Of a DNA stretch of 11,062 bases, positions 1 through 7,020 are shown piece by piece. How positions within the stretch are numbered: position 1 is the stretch's first letter; each line of letters opens with the position of its first letter. The stretch is from CAZGYE01 sp964530165. Its GTDB lineage: Bacteria > Planctomycetota > Planctomycetia > Planctomycetales > Planctomycetaceae. The stretch lies in contig CAZGYE010000197.1 of the NCBI GenBank assembly GCA_964530165.1, positions 1-11,062 of the forward strand. Direction: 5' to 3'. Under the pieces are notes generated by a model. The model saw nothing but the letters and a program-made list of their open reading frames with translations, did no database searches and was not told the DNA's origin. Made by a program: the position numbers and the translations under genes.

Positions 1-63
1 CCACCAAAACAACTCTTGGTTGTACCAGAGCAACGAGCTTTCATCCCCATCTACGACTACTGA
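1..63 (+). CDS. possible C-terminus of a plus-strand gene entering from the left edge
   Basis: Frame 1 is open from the first base to a TGA at 61-63 and encodes 20 residues containing KQLLVVPEQ and ending PIYDY. The 'P-K-Q-L-L-V-V-P' string resembles the late beta strand near the C-terminus of alpha/beta hydrolases (acetyl-esterase-like proteins often have 'PK-LVVVPG' there), but this is only an impression from a short tail. The stop lies 3 bp from the stop of the minus-strand PHP gene, a tight tail-to-tail arrangement that fits a real gene end. No function can be assigned, and chance openness over 20 codons is not excluded. Confidence 0.35.
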   Translation, partial: PPKQLLVVPEQRAFIPIYDY

Positions 64-66
64 CGG

Positions 67-1569
67 TCATCGCTCACACCAGATGGGTGTCAGCCAGGCC
101 CATTGTCCGTTGAGCTGGGCGACTTGCAGGCGATACACATCGACATCTTGGTCGGGCTTGTCGCTGAACTCGGTTTCGATGACATAGCTGGCGGCGGGCA
201 CCAGCGGGCCGATGCGAATCGCCTCGGACAGCCATCCCCGCAGGTAATGACTGCGGCCGGCCAGAAGCAGCTCGCCAAGCGAATGCACGTACTTCTGCCC
301 GTTCACCTCGACCGTCAGGGTGGCGCTGTGTGGCGCGTCGATCTCCAGCGAGAGGGCCTGTGTTGTGGAATGACGCATCGTCAGGTTGCCGGTCGTGGTC
401 GACCGCCACGTGCAGGAGCGCTGGCCCTGCTCGAGCACGGCATGGGGCAGGTCTACTTCGTCGGGGTTCGCGGATTCGTCCACGTCGTCTTTCGGTGCGA
501 CGACCGCCTGGCCGGAGAAACAGGAATCGACTATCACAAGCGTACCGTCCGACAGCGTGAGCTTCGCATTCCACTCGACCAGCTTGCTGGCCCGGCCCCA
601 ACCCCAGGTGATGCGCAGCCGAAACGGTCCGTCCTTTGCGCTGCGCCCGACGTCTTCCGGAAAGAGGCGCAGGAGCACGCGGCCGTTCTTGATGACTTCA
701 ACCTTCTCCAGCGCGTCGACGCCCCGCACCGAGACCCGCAAACGGCGCGAGCCGGGCGCCTGGATGGTCGAGCCGATCCACGCGTCGTTGACCGCCAGAC
801 GCGCGTCGATCGGGTCGCCGGTGGCGGCGAAGACCCGGCGGGCGAGGAATGCGTCCCACAGGCTCTCGCGGGTCAGCGCCTCGGCGAAGACCCCCATGCG
901 GCCGTCGCCGTGGCTGCCCGGGTAAGCCGCGTGGTGGTCGGTCCCGCCGACGATGCCGAAACGGTGTCCCAAGGCCCAGCCCGCCTCGGCCGTGCTGTCG
1001 AAGTCTCGCGGCCCCATGGTGTGCAGCATCGGGTAGGGAGCATCCTCGCTGAGCGAGCAGCCGTGCAAGCTGAAAATCTCGACGAACGGCGAAAGCTTTT
1101 CGGTGAACTGCCGCCAGTCGATGCCGCGGTAACCGGCCTTGTAGCCGATGTGGTGCGGGATGACCAAGCCGCCAGCTTGTACGACGACCTCGCGCAGGGC
1201 GGGCAGGTCCGGCGCATCCTGCAGCGGAAGCTGGGGCCCGGGACTGTAGACGTTGTGATCGCCGAACTCCAGCGAGTGCCACTCGTAGCTGGGAAAGGCG
1301 ACAAAGCGGCCCGGCTCGGTTCCCTCGGCCAGCAATCGCAGCAGTTTGTCCCAGTTGCCCGCCAGCGTGGCGAAACCCTGGTTGTGGTAGTCGATGATGT
1401 CGGCGTACACCGAACGGTCGCTCGGCATGTCGGGCCAGAAGGCGTGCCCCGTGACCGAGCAGAAGTCGAGCTGCTGTTTCGCCCGCGCCAGCGCTTGCTC
1501 GACGGTGCCATGCCCGTAGCTGATCGAGCAGTGGCAGTGCAGGTCGCCCCAATAGAGGCCATACGGCAT
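67..1569 (-). CDS. PHP-domain / DUF3604-like putative metallohydrolase
   Basis: The 500-residue protein has no signal peptide and opens with GDLHCHCSIS, the first PHP metal motif (His11, His13). Other PHP-like ligands follow: TGH at 40-42, YEWH with Glu96 then DHN at 104-106, PHH at 138-140, and GGTDHH with Asp211-His212. The order matches DUF3604/PHP proteins, which are predicted metal-dependent phosphoesterases or hydrolases with an unknown substrate. Roughly residues 265-500 form a beta-rich C-terminal region typical of DUF3604 proteins. The ATG is preceded by GGAG (complement of 1576-1579) at good spacing. It lies 36 bp downstream of the PQQ-repeat gene on the same strand, so the two are probably co-transcribed. 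The usual Ser and Asp after HxH are replaced (HCHCSISYG), which may tune metal binding. The fold is well supported; the reaction is not known. Confidence 0.85.
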   Translation of the reverse strand: MPYGLYWGDLHCHCSISYGHGTVEQALARAKQQLDFCSVTGHAFWPDMPSDRSVYADIIDYHNQGFATLAGNWDKLLRLLAEGTEPGRFVAFPSYEWHSLEFGDHNVYSPGPQLPLQDAPDLPALREVVVQAGGLVIPHHIGYKAGYRGIDWRQFTEKLSPFVEIFSLHGCSLSEDAPYPMLHTMGPRDFDSTAEAGWALGHRFGIVGGTDHHAAYPGSHGDGRMGVFAEALTRESLWDAFLARRVFAATGDPIDARLAVNDAWIGSTIQAPGSRRLRVSVRGVDALEKVEVIKNGRVLLRLFPEDVGRSAKDGPFRLRITWGWGRASKLVEWNAKLTLSDGTLVIVDSCFSGQAVVAPKDDVDESANPDEVDLPHAVLEQGQRSCTWRSTTTGNLTMRHSTTQALSLEIDAPHSATLTVEVNGQKYVHSLGELLLAGRSHYLRGWLSEAIRIGPLVPAASYVIETEFSDKPDQDVDVYRLQVAQLNGQWAWLTPIWCER

Positions 1570-1605
1570 AATCGGCTCCGAGCTGTTCTCTCGATCGACG
1601 CGGCC

Positions 1606-2934
1606 CTACCGCTTCTCGATTCGGTACAAATGCGTGTCGGTTCGGAGAAAGATCGCCTTCCCGGCAATCGCGGGCGAAGCGACCAAACGGCCGTCGATCC
1701 GGTTCTCCGCCAATTTCTCGGCCTTTCCACCCGGCCGAAGAACGACGGTCTTTCCCTCTTCACTGCAGAAGTAAATTCGCCCGTCGGCGTAAACCGGTGA
1801 GGCGAAGTAGTTGCCGCCGATACGCCGGACCCAACGTGACCGACCCGTCAGCGCGTCGAGACACGTGACGACGCCGTTGTCGGAAACGACATAAATCTCA
1901 TCGCCGACCAACAGCGGCGAAGTTCGTTTCGGCATCTGCTTTTTCGACTTCCACACGACGTGCGTCTCGGTCACGTCGCCCCGCCCGTCGATGCGAATCG
2001 CCCACAACTGCCGCCCGGGACCGTCGGTGCAGACGTAAACCAAAGAATGCCCGAACACGGGCCGCGGGATATTGGAATACCCCTTGACATAGTCGACTCG
2101 CCACACGGGCGCGCCCGTTGCCGGATCGTAAGCGACGACCCATTTCGCCCCAGGGACGACCAACTGCCGGCGGTCCGCCTCCTCGATGAGCAACGGCGTG
2201 CTGAAGGCCTTCTTGAACTCGTCATCCAGGTCGATCGCCGGACGGTCGGTCTGCCAGACGGTTTTGCCAGTCCGCTTGTCCAGCGCGGTGACATACTGGG
2301 CATCGCAGCCGTCGCGGACCACAACGAGCAGATTGTTGTAGAGAACCGGCGAACTGGCCGGTCCAACCTGATGGTCCACGCTCAGGCGGCGAGTCCAGAG
2401 GATCTCGCCCGTAGCGGAATCCAGGCAAGCCGTGCCGTACGTGCCGAAATCGCAGTAGACGCGGCCCGGTTCGACGACCGGCGTTGGCGTGGCGTAGCTG
2501 TTGAGCTTGTGAATTGCTTGCGGCTCGTCGACTTGGAACAGCCGAACGTTGTGCAGCAGCTTGCCGGTCTCGCGATGGACGCAGACGGCCCACAGCGAAA
2601 CGGTCTTGGCAATGGCCAGCGTCTTTTCGTATTTGTTGCCGGCCAGAATCTTCTTCTTTTCTTCCGGTGTGGCGAGCGTCTCCAGCGCGGTGGTCACCCA
2701 GAGATGCTCGCCCCACACCACCGGCGAGGACCACCCGCGGCCTGGGACGGCCGTTTTCCATGCAACGTTTTGCGTTTCGCTCCACACCAGCGGCAGCCCG
2801 ACCGCCTGGGAACGACCGTCGCCTCGCGGCCCGCGAAACTGCGGCCAGTCTTCCGACGCGGGCCTCGCTGCGAGCACGATGCCACACGCGACGAGCCAAA
2901 TGGCAGAGGTGATCACGGCTGTGGTGCTTCTCAT
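1606..2934 (-). CDS. secreted PQQ-repeat (WD-like) beta-propeller protein
   Basis: The 442-residue protein starts with a signal sequence (about residues 1-23, hydrophobic AVITSAIWLVACGIVLA). An alternative lipobox, LVAC, ends at Cys17, so export as a lipoprotein cannot be ruled out. The mature protein begins with DWPQFRGPRGDG, the usual opening of planctomycete PQQ-like propeller proteins (PF13360/PF13570 type). Repeated blade motifs follow, such as 'GRVYCDFGTYGTACLDSATGEILWTRR' in shape: a Y/V strand, then LD..TG..LW. Blades run to the C-terminus. It lacks a cytochrome domain and the features of a full quinoprotein dehydrogenase, so it is more likely a binding or scaffold propeller than an alcohol dehydrogenase. 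It is probably the first gene of a unit with the PHP gene. The ATG at 2934 has only a weak GTGA-type ribosome site. Upstream on its strand is a long pyrimidine tract (complement of 2955-2986). Confidence 0.85.
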   Translation of the reverse strand: MRSTTAVITSAIWLVACGIVLAARPASEDWPQFRGPRGDGRSQAVGLPLVWSETQNVAWKTAVPGRGWSSPVVWGEHLWVTTALETLATPEEKKKILAGNKYEKTLAIAKTVSLWAVCVHRETGKLLHNVRLFQVDEPQAIHKLNSYATPTPVVEPGRVYCDFGTYGTACLDSATGEILWTRRLSVDHQVGPASSPVLYNNLLVVVRDGCDAQYVTALDKRTGKTVWQTDRPAIDLDDEFKKAFSTPLLIEEADRRQLVVPGAKWVVAYDPATGAPVWRVDYVKGYSNIPRPVFGHSLVYVCTDGPGRQLWAIRIDGRGDVTETHVVWKSKKQMPKRTSPLLVGDEIYVVSDNGVVTCLDALTGRSRWVRRIGGNYFASPVYADGRIYFCSEEGKTVVLRPGGKAEKLAENRIDGRLVASPAIAGKAIFLRTDTHLYRIEKR

Positions 2935-3003
2935 AAGAATTCACGGTAGCTCACAAGGGAAGAAGTAAAAAGGAAAAAGGGGGGAATGCAGAAGACTCCC
3001 ATG

Positions 3004-3148
3004 GAATTTCGGTAGTTCCAAATTTCGAATCTGGGTGGCTGGGTCAGAGCGATAGCGGTGGCCCAGATCCACGAATTCCGGGTCTTCCCGTTGGTCAGAC
3101 CCGGCCACCCGACAACATTGTGAGCGAAATTTGGAACTACTGAATTTC
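3004..3148. repeat. 145 bp inverted-repeat element with nested hairpins (MITE/REP-like)
   Basis: The ends are a 16 bp perfect inverted repeat, GTAGTTCCAAATTTCG at 3012-3027 and its complement at 3125-3140. It extends to 24 bp with two mismatches (3004-3027 against 3125-3148). GAATTTC also occurs in direct orientation just outside both ends (3004-3010 and 3142-3148), compatible with a target-site duplication. Inside is a second inverted pair, 3033-3045 against 3098-3110 (13 bp, one mismatch). Two hairpins compete with it: 3039-3046/3059-3066 (one mismatch) and 3078-3085/3097-3104 (perfect, 8 bp). It encodes no protein. It lies between the divergent PQQ and ThDP genes, so it could affect either promoter. 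Mobility is inferred, not shown. Confidence 0.75.
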
Positions 3149-3162
3149 TTTCCGGGTGCTGT

Positions 3163-3192
3163 TTGACATGTGCAACGGCCAAATGCTAGGTT
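3163..3192 (+). promoter_or_regulatory. candidate sigma-70-type promoter for the ThDP enzyme gene
   Basis: A perfect TTGACA box at 3163-3168 is followed after 18 bp by TAGGTT (3187-3192), a poor but possible -10 box. Transcription would start just ahead of the strong ribosome site GAGGAGG at 3204-3210. The candidate begins 15 bp after the inverted-repeat element ends. The -10 match is weak, so this is tentative. Confidence 0.25.
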
Positions 3193-3213
3193 TGCCTGCA
3201 TGCGAGGAGGGCG

Positions 3214-4902
3214 ATGAACGGCTGTGAAATCATGTTGCATCTGCTGGCCGAGGCCGGCGTGCAGTATTTGTTTGGGAATCCCGGCTCGACCGAGCTGCCG
3301 CTGCAGGATGCGCTGGTCGATCATCCGCGGATCCAATACATCCTGGGCCTGCAGGAAGTCCCCGTGATGGGGATTGCCGAAGGGTACGCGCAAGCCTCCC
3401 GATCGCCGGGCGTGGTCAACCTGCATATCAGTTGCGGTTTGGGCAACGGCATGGGGATGTTGTACAACGCCTACCGTGCCGGCACGCCGCTGATCGTCAC
3501 CGCCGGTCAGCAGGATCGTCGTTTGAAGTTCCAAGAGCCGATCCTCTGGTCGGACATGGCCCGCGTGGCCCGCCCGTGGACGAAGTGGTCCGCCGAGGTC
3601 GAGCGGGTCGAGGATTTGCCGCTGGCCATCCGCCGAGCCGTGCAGACCGCTCTGATGCCGCCGACCGGTCCGGTGTTTCTCTCGATCCCCGTCGACGTGC
3701 AGCGCGAAGAAGCCGACGTGGACCTGAGAGCCCCTCGACCGCTGAACCCGCGCATTTCTCCGCCGGAAGCCGAGCTTCGCCGGGCCGCCGAGTTGCTGGC
3801 CGCCGCCGAGAACCCCGGCATCGTAGTTGGCAGCCGGCTGGTCGAAGTCGACGGCGTCTTGGAACTGGTCGAATTGGCCGAGGCCGTCGGCGCCCCGGTC
3901 ATTTCCGAACCGGGAACCACGCACGGCCGACTCAGCTTCCCGTGCACGCATCCGCTCTCCGCGCCCGGCATGCCGCTGTGGGCCCCGGAGATCTGCGAGC
4001 GGTTGAACGAGTTCGACGTCCTCTTAGCCGTCGGGCTGGACGTATTTCGCTTGTACGTTTACTTCGAACCGGCCCGGGCCCTGCCGGAACATGTGCGGCT
4101 GATTCACCTCGATCACGACCCGTGGGAGCTCGGTAAGAACTATCCGACGGAAGTTTCTCTGGCCGGCGACATGAAGGTCGGTCTGCGGGAGCTGGTCGCC
4201 TTGGTGCGGGGACGGCAATCGTCGGAGCAAACCGCAGCGGTCCGGCAGCGCGCCGCGACGCGGTCCGAATCGCATCGCCGGTTGCGCGAAGAGCTGATCC
4301 GGTTGATGGAGTCCGAACGCGACGAGCGGCCGATCACGCCGGCGGTGACTATGCAAAGCCTGGCCCGCGCTTTGCCGCCGAACGTGGCCGTCATCGAGGA
4401 GGCCGTCACGACTACCTGCACGTATTTGGAACGGCTCGGCGCGATCCAGGATCCGACCGGCTACTTCGGTCACCGCGGATGGGCGCTGGGCTGGGGGCTC
4501 GGTTGCAGCATCGGCGTGAAGCTGGCGTGGCCCGATCGGCCGGTCCTGGCGATTCTGGGAGAGGGGGCCGCGTTGTACGGCATTCAGGGCTTATGGACCG
4601 CGGCTCACTACCGCATTCCGGTCACGTTTGTGATTTGCAACAACGCGCAGTATCAAATTCTGAAGGTCGGCGCTTTAGGCGCCGGTTTGCCGCAAGCGCT
4701 CGCCGGCCGGTTCGAAGGCATGGACCTCGTCGATCCGGAAGTCGACATGGTCGCGCTGGCCCGATCGTTCGGCGTCCAGGCGGAACGCATCACCGAACCG
4801 GACGAGCTGACCGCAAGAGTCCGCGAGTCATTGTCCGGCGACACACCGAAGCTGTTCGACGTGTCGATTCAGCGAACAACGCCCGGCAAGCTGAGCTACT
4901 GA
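3214..4902 (+). CDS. thiamine-diphosphate-dependent enzyme, benzoylformate decarboxylase / acetolactate synthase superfamily
   Basis: The 562-residue cytosolic protein has the three-part ThDP layout: N-terminal Pyr domain (about 1-165), central domain (about 190-330) and C-terminal PP domain (about 375-545). It looks closest to benzoylformate decarboxylase (BFDC). NPGSTELP carries Ser25 (BFDC Ser26), LQE holds Glu48 (Glu47, cofactor activation), and NLH holds His71 (His70). The second catalytic His of BFDC (His281) aligns with Tyr281 in FRLYVYFEP. The cofactor motif normally reading GDG...NN reads GEG (Glu450)...CNN, so a metal-ligand Asp appears as Glu. It is therefore a family member whose substrate, probably a 2-oxo acid, cannot be named. 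Start: a strong GAGGAGG at 3204-3210, 3 bp before ATG. It is divergent from the PQQ gene and convergent with the sulfatase gene. Confidence 0.85.
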   Translation: MNGCEIMLHLLAEAGVQYLFGNPGSTELPLQDALVDHPRIQYILGLQEVPVMGIAEGYAQASRSPGVVNLHISCGLGNGMGMLYNAYRAGTPLIVTAGQQDRRLKFQEPILWSDMARVARPWTKWSAEVERVEDLPLAIRRAVQTALMPPTGPVFLSIPVDVQREEADVDLRAPRPLNPRISPPEAELRRAAELLAAAENPGIVVGSRLVEVDGVLELVELAEAVGAPVISEPGTTHGRLSFPCTHPLSAPGMPLWAPEICERLNEFDVLLAVGLDVFRLYVYFEPARALPEHVRLIHLDHDPWELGKNYPTEVSLAGDMKVGLRELVALVRGRQSSEQTAAVRQRAATRSESHRRLREELIRLMESERDERPITPAVTMQSLARALPPNVAVIEEAVTTTCTYLERLGAIQDPTGYFGHRGWALGWGLGCSIGVKLAWPDRPVLAILGEGAALYGIQGLWTAAHYRIPVTFVICNNAQYQILKVGALGAGLPQALAGRFEGMDLVDPEVDMVALARSFGVQAERITEPDELTARVRESLSGDTPKLFDVSIQRTTPGKLSY

Positions 4903-4932
4903 GTGAAGAATACGGGGGGCTTTTTCTCTGAG

Positions 4933-5058
4933 ATGGAGGAAATGATTTGTAAGATCGACCAGCGCTGTGGTTTGTCGGAGCCATGTTGGTCGTGCTGTTA
5001 CAAAACGCCGTCCGGCGGCATCATGCGGCCTGATCGACCCATCGGCCGTCCACTTTGA
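4933..5058 (+). CDS. possible small cysteine-rich protein (41 aa)
   Basis: A short open frame 30 bp downstream of the ThDP gene begins ATG GAG GAA ATG and ends TGA at 5056-5058. It encodes 41 residues with five cysteines (6, 12, 18, 21, 22; spacing C-x5-C-x5-C-x2-C-C, with CWSCC). GGAGG precedes the second ATG (4942) but very closely. I do not recognise a family. It could be a small metal-binding protein or simply a chance frame in a convergent intergenic gap. Confidence 0.15.
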   Translation: MEEMICKIDQRCGLSEPCWSCCYKTPSGGIMRPDRPIGRPL

Positions 5059-5070
5059 ATTCCTCTTTGA

Positions 5071-6570
5071 TCAAATTTCCGGGATCGGATCGTTCGGACC
5101 AATGTCCTTGCCTTCCCAGTTGGCTTTGCCGTTTTCGTAAATCAAGATCCGGCTGCGGCTGCCGGGTGCAGGTTTCGCGTTTTTCTTGGGAAGCCACCTG
5201 CGGTGCTCGCGAATAACGTCAGCGAATTTCGGGTCGCCGGCGAGGTTATACCATTCATTCGGATCCCGGCGCATGTCGTACAGCTCCTCGCTGCCGTCGG
5301 CATAACGGATGTAGCGCCAATGTTCGGAGCGGACTCCATGATTGTCGCGATTGTGCGTCGTAATCGCCGGCCAGCGACGAGGAGCAGCGGCGTCCTTCAA
5401 TTGCGGAACGAGGCTGTGGCCTTCGAGTCCTTTCTTCTTCGGCAGTCCGCAGAGCTCCACCAGCGTGGGGTAGATGTCCAACAACTCGGCCGGCCGGGAA
5501 CATCTGGACCTTTCGGCAATCCCAGGGCCGGCAAAGATCAGCGGCACATGAGTGGAGCGTTCCCAGAGCGTGTTCTTGCCCGTGATCAACTTCTCGCCCA
5601 AGTGCCAGCCGTGATCGGACCAAAGCACGACAATGGCGTCGTCCGCCAAGCCGTTCTTCTCCAAACTATCGAGCACCCGACCCACCTGACTGTCGACGAA
5701 ACTCACGCACGCCAGATAGGAGCGGACCAGGTTCTTCCATTGCTTGGCTTCTTTCAGAAACTTCAAGCGAGGCTCGGGGAGCTTCCAATGCAGATACCAC
5801 GAAAATCGCGGAGTATCGTCGCGGTCGTCAAGCTTGACCGGCGGTAGGATCAGGGACTCCTCAGGATAGAGGTCGAACCATTTCTGCGTCGCGTAGCACG
5901 GGACGTGAGGTAGAAAGAAGCCCACGGTCAGGAAGAACGGCTCTTGCGGTTTGGCGTCGAGCTGCTCGACGGCCCAGCTTGCCACCTTCCAATCGCCTTT
6001 GTCTTCATCGCGGTGAGGAAATACGCCCCAATCCACCAACGGGTGCTTGTTGGGTGTATCGACCAGTTTTTTCTTCGGGCGAGCGCCGACGCTTGCACCC
6101 GGCCCCAGAACGTGGAACTCGTGATCCTGTTTGCCGCGGCCGTATCGTCCGTGATAGATCTTGCCGGTCGAGTACGTGCGATATCCGTGCGCCGCCAGAT
6201 ACTGTGGCAGCGTGACGAGATTCTTGAACTCCTCGATCGTGCGGAACCAGGGCGCCAGCCCGTAAACGCCCGTGGTCGAAGGCCGCAGTCCCGTCATCAA
6301 ACTGGTGCGGCACGGATTGCACAGCGGCGATTGACAATGGGCGTTGGTAAACAGCGTCCCGCGAGCGGCCAAACGATCGATATGGGGAGTCTTGACTTGC
6401 GGATGGCCGCCGAGACAGCCGATCCAGTCGTTCTGGTCGTCGATGGCGATGAACAGAATGTTCGGACGTTTGCCGGCCGGCTGCTCCGCTCCGGTCGTGG
6501 GCTGAGCGGCCAGAATTGCGACGACGAAAAACAAACGGGCCATGATCTGATGTCTTTGAGTGACGTTCAT
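5071..6570 (-). CDS. exported sulfatase, iduronate-2-sulfatase-like (S1 family)
   Basis: The 499-residue protein (ATG start) has a signal peptide at about 1-28 (basic start, LFFVVAILAA, then TTGA). The alkaline-phosphatase-fold sulfatase core begins PNILFIAIDDQNDW, with metal ligands Asp44-Asp45. The formylglycine site is Cys84 in CNPCR, followed by TSLMTG. Other active-site elements are GKIYHG (Lys137, His140), PHVP (His222), SDHGWHLGE (Asp319-His320) and GKNTLWE (Lys332). SDHGWHLGE plus TLWE is characteristic of iduronate-sulfatase-like members, which remove sulfate esters from polysaccharides outside the cytoplasm. The substrate is unknown. Activity needs a formylglycine-generating enzyme, not seen here. 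I preferred this ATG to a GTG at 6609 because it gives a better signal peptide and makes an ATGA overlap with the upstream small gene. Confidence 0.9.
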   Translation of the reverse strand: MNVTQRHQIMARLFFVVAILAAQPTTGAEQPAGKRPNILFIAIDDQNDWIGCLGGHPQVKTPHIDRLAARGTLFTNAHCQSPLCNPCRTSLMTGLRPSTTGVYGLAPWFRTIEEFKNLVTLPQYLAAHGYRTYSTGKIYHGRYGRGKQDHEFHVLGPGASVGARPKKKLVDTPNKHPLVDWGVFPHRDEDKGDWKVASWAVEQLDAKPQEPFFLTVGFFLPHVPCYATQKWFDLYPEESLILPPVKLDDRDDTPRFSWYLHWKLPEPRLKFLKEAKQWKNLVRSYLACVSFVDSQVGRVLDSLEKNGLADDAIVVLWSDHGWHLGEKLITGKNTLWERSTHVPLIFAGPGIAERSRCSRPAELLDIYPTLVELCGLPKKKGLEGHSLVPQLKDAAAPRRWPAITTHNRDNHGVRSEHWRYIRYADGSEELYDMRRDPNEWYNLAGDPKFADVIREHRRWLPKKNAKPAPGSRSRILIYENGKANWEGKDIGPNDPIPEI

Positions 6571-6833
6571 GTGATTTTTCCGTGCGGATTCGAACTGTGT
6601 GATTGCCACGAGCCGTGACCGTTAGGGAGCGGTCCTTGTTCATTGCGATAGTCGACGACCGTGGCGATGACGCGATGCCCGCAGCACAGCAGCCACAGGG
6701 TTTGAAATAAGTAGCCCAGTGAAACCAGTAGCAGGAGCGCGCCCAGGGCGCCCATGAGCACGGACGCGATAATCGGAAACCAGCCGAGCAATGCATTCGC
6801 AATCAGATTTGCTGTGAGCATGACGAACGACAT
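6567..6833 (-). CDS. small membrane protein, N-terminal part of a DUF3592-like protein
   Basis: The 88-residue protein is mostly membrane segment: a long hydrophobic region at about residues 8-50 (FPIIASVLMGALGALLLLV, then YLFQTLWLLCC) that can form two helices. It then reads GHRVIATVVDYRNE, the pattern found just after the first membrane helix in DUF3592 proteins ('G..a.atVvd'). A full DUF3592 protein continues with a beta domain and a second helix. Here the frame instead ends in a polar tail (about 20 residues) and stops, so it may be a truncated copy. AGAGAA lies just upstream of the ATG on its strand. Its TGA overlaps the sulfatase ATG as ATGA, suggesting translational coupling. The overlap could be coincidental. 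Confidence 0.5.
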   Translation of the reverse strand: MSFVMLTANLIANALLGWFPIIASVLMGALGALLLLVSLGYLFQTLWLLCCGHRVIATVVDYRNEQGPLPNGHGSWQSHSSNPHGKIT

Positions 6834-6909
6834 GGTTGTTCTCTAAACAATCACTTCCGCATGGTCAACTGACGTCACGTTCCGCAACCTAAAGAATCCA
6901 TGAAAGCCG

Positions 6910-7005
6910 TGTGCCGGCGGGAGGTGTTATGCTCCCGCCGTGGGGGTCGATACCCCCGCGAAGTCGCGGCCCGGGACGGCGCCTCATTTTCGTTCTTGAT
7001 TCGAA
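6910..7005 (+). ncRNA. structured leader of the IS110-type element; candidate bridge-RNA relic
   Basis: Upstream of the transposase start is a run of stem-loops. CGGCGGGAG at 6915-6923 pairs perfectly with 6932-6940 around an 8-nt loop. GGGGGT at 6942-6947 pairs with ACCCCC at 6952-6957 around CGAT. CGCG at 6957-6960 can pair with 6965-6968. IS110-family elements are known to encode a structured bridge RNA in the non-coding end next to the recombinase, with loops that specify target and donor DNA. Position and structure fit, but loops were not matched to any insertion junction, and the transposase is broken. The RNA call is an inference. Confidence 0.3.
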
Positions 7006-7020
7006 AAGGAGCACACGACA

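Noticed and set aside
103..1800. 565-codon open frame on the plus strand, antisense to the PHP gene
   Set aside because: It is the mirror of a well-supported protein in GC-rich DNA, spans the PHP/PQQ gene boundary, and its translation shows low-complexity Arg/Ala/Gly/Val content with no recognisable motif.
1960..2949. 329-codon plus-strand frame opposite the PQQ-repeat gene
   Set aside because: Antisense shadow; no domain, no ribosome site, and the opposite strand has clear propeller repeats and a signal peptide.
6571..6609. GTG start at 6609 for the sulfatase, adding 13 residues
   Set aside because: No ribosome site, polar extension ahead of the signal peptide, and it would overlap the upstream gene more than the ATGA arrangement.
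5203..6618. Two plus-strand frames (214 and 224 codons) opposite the sulfatase
   Set aside because: The sulfatase active-site motifs on the minus strand explain the region; the antisense translations have no family features.
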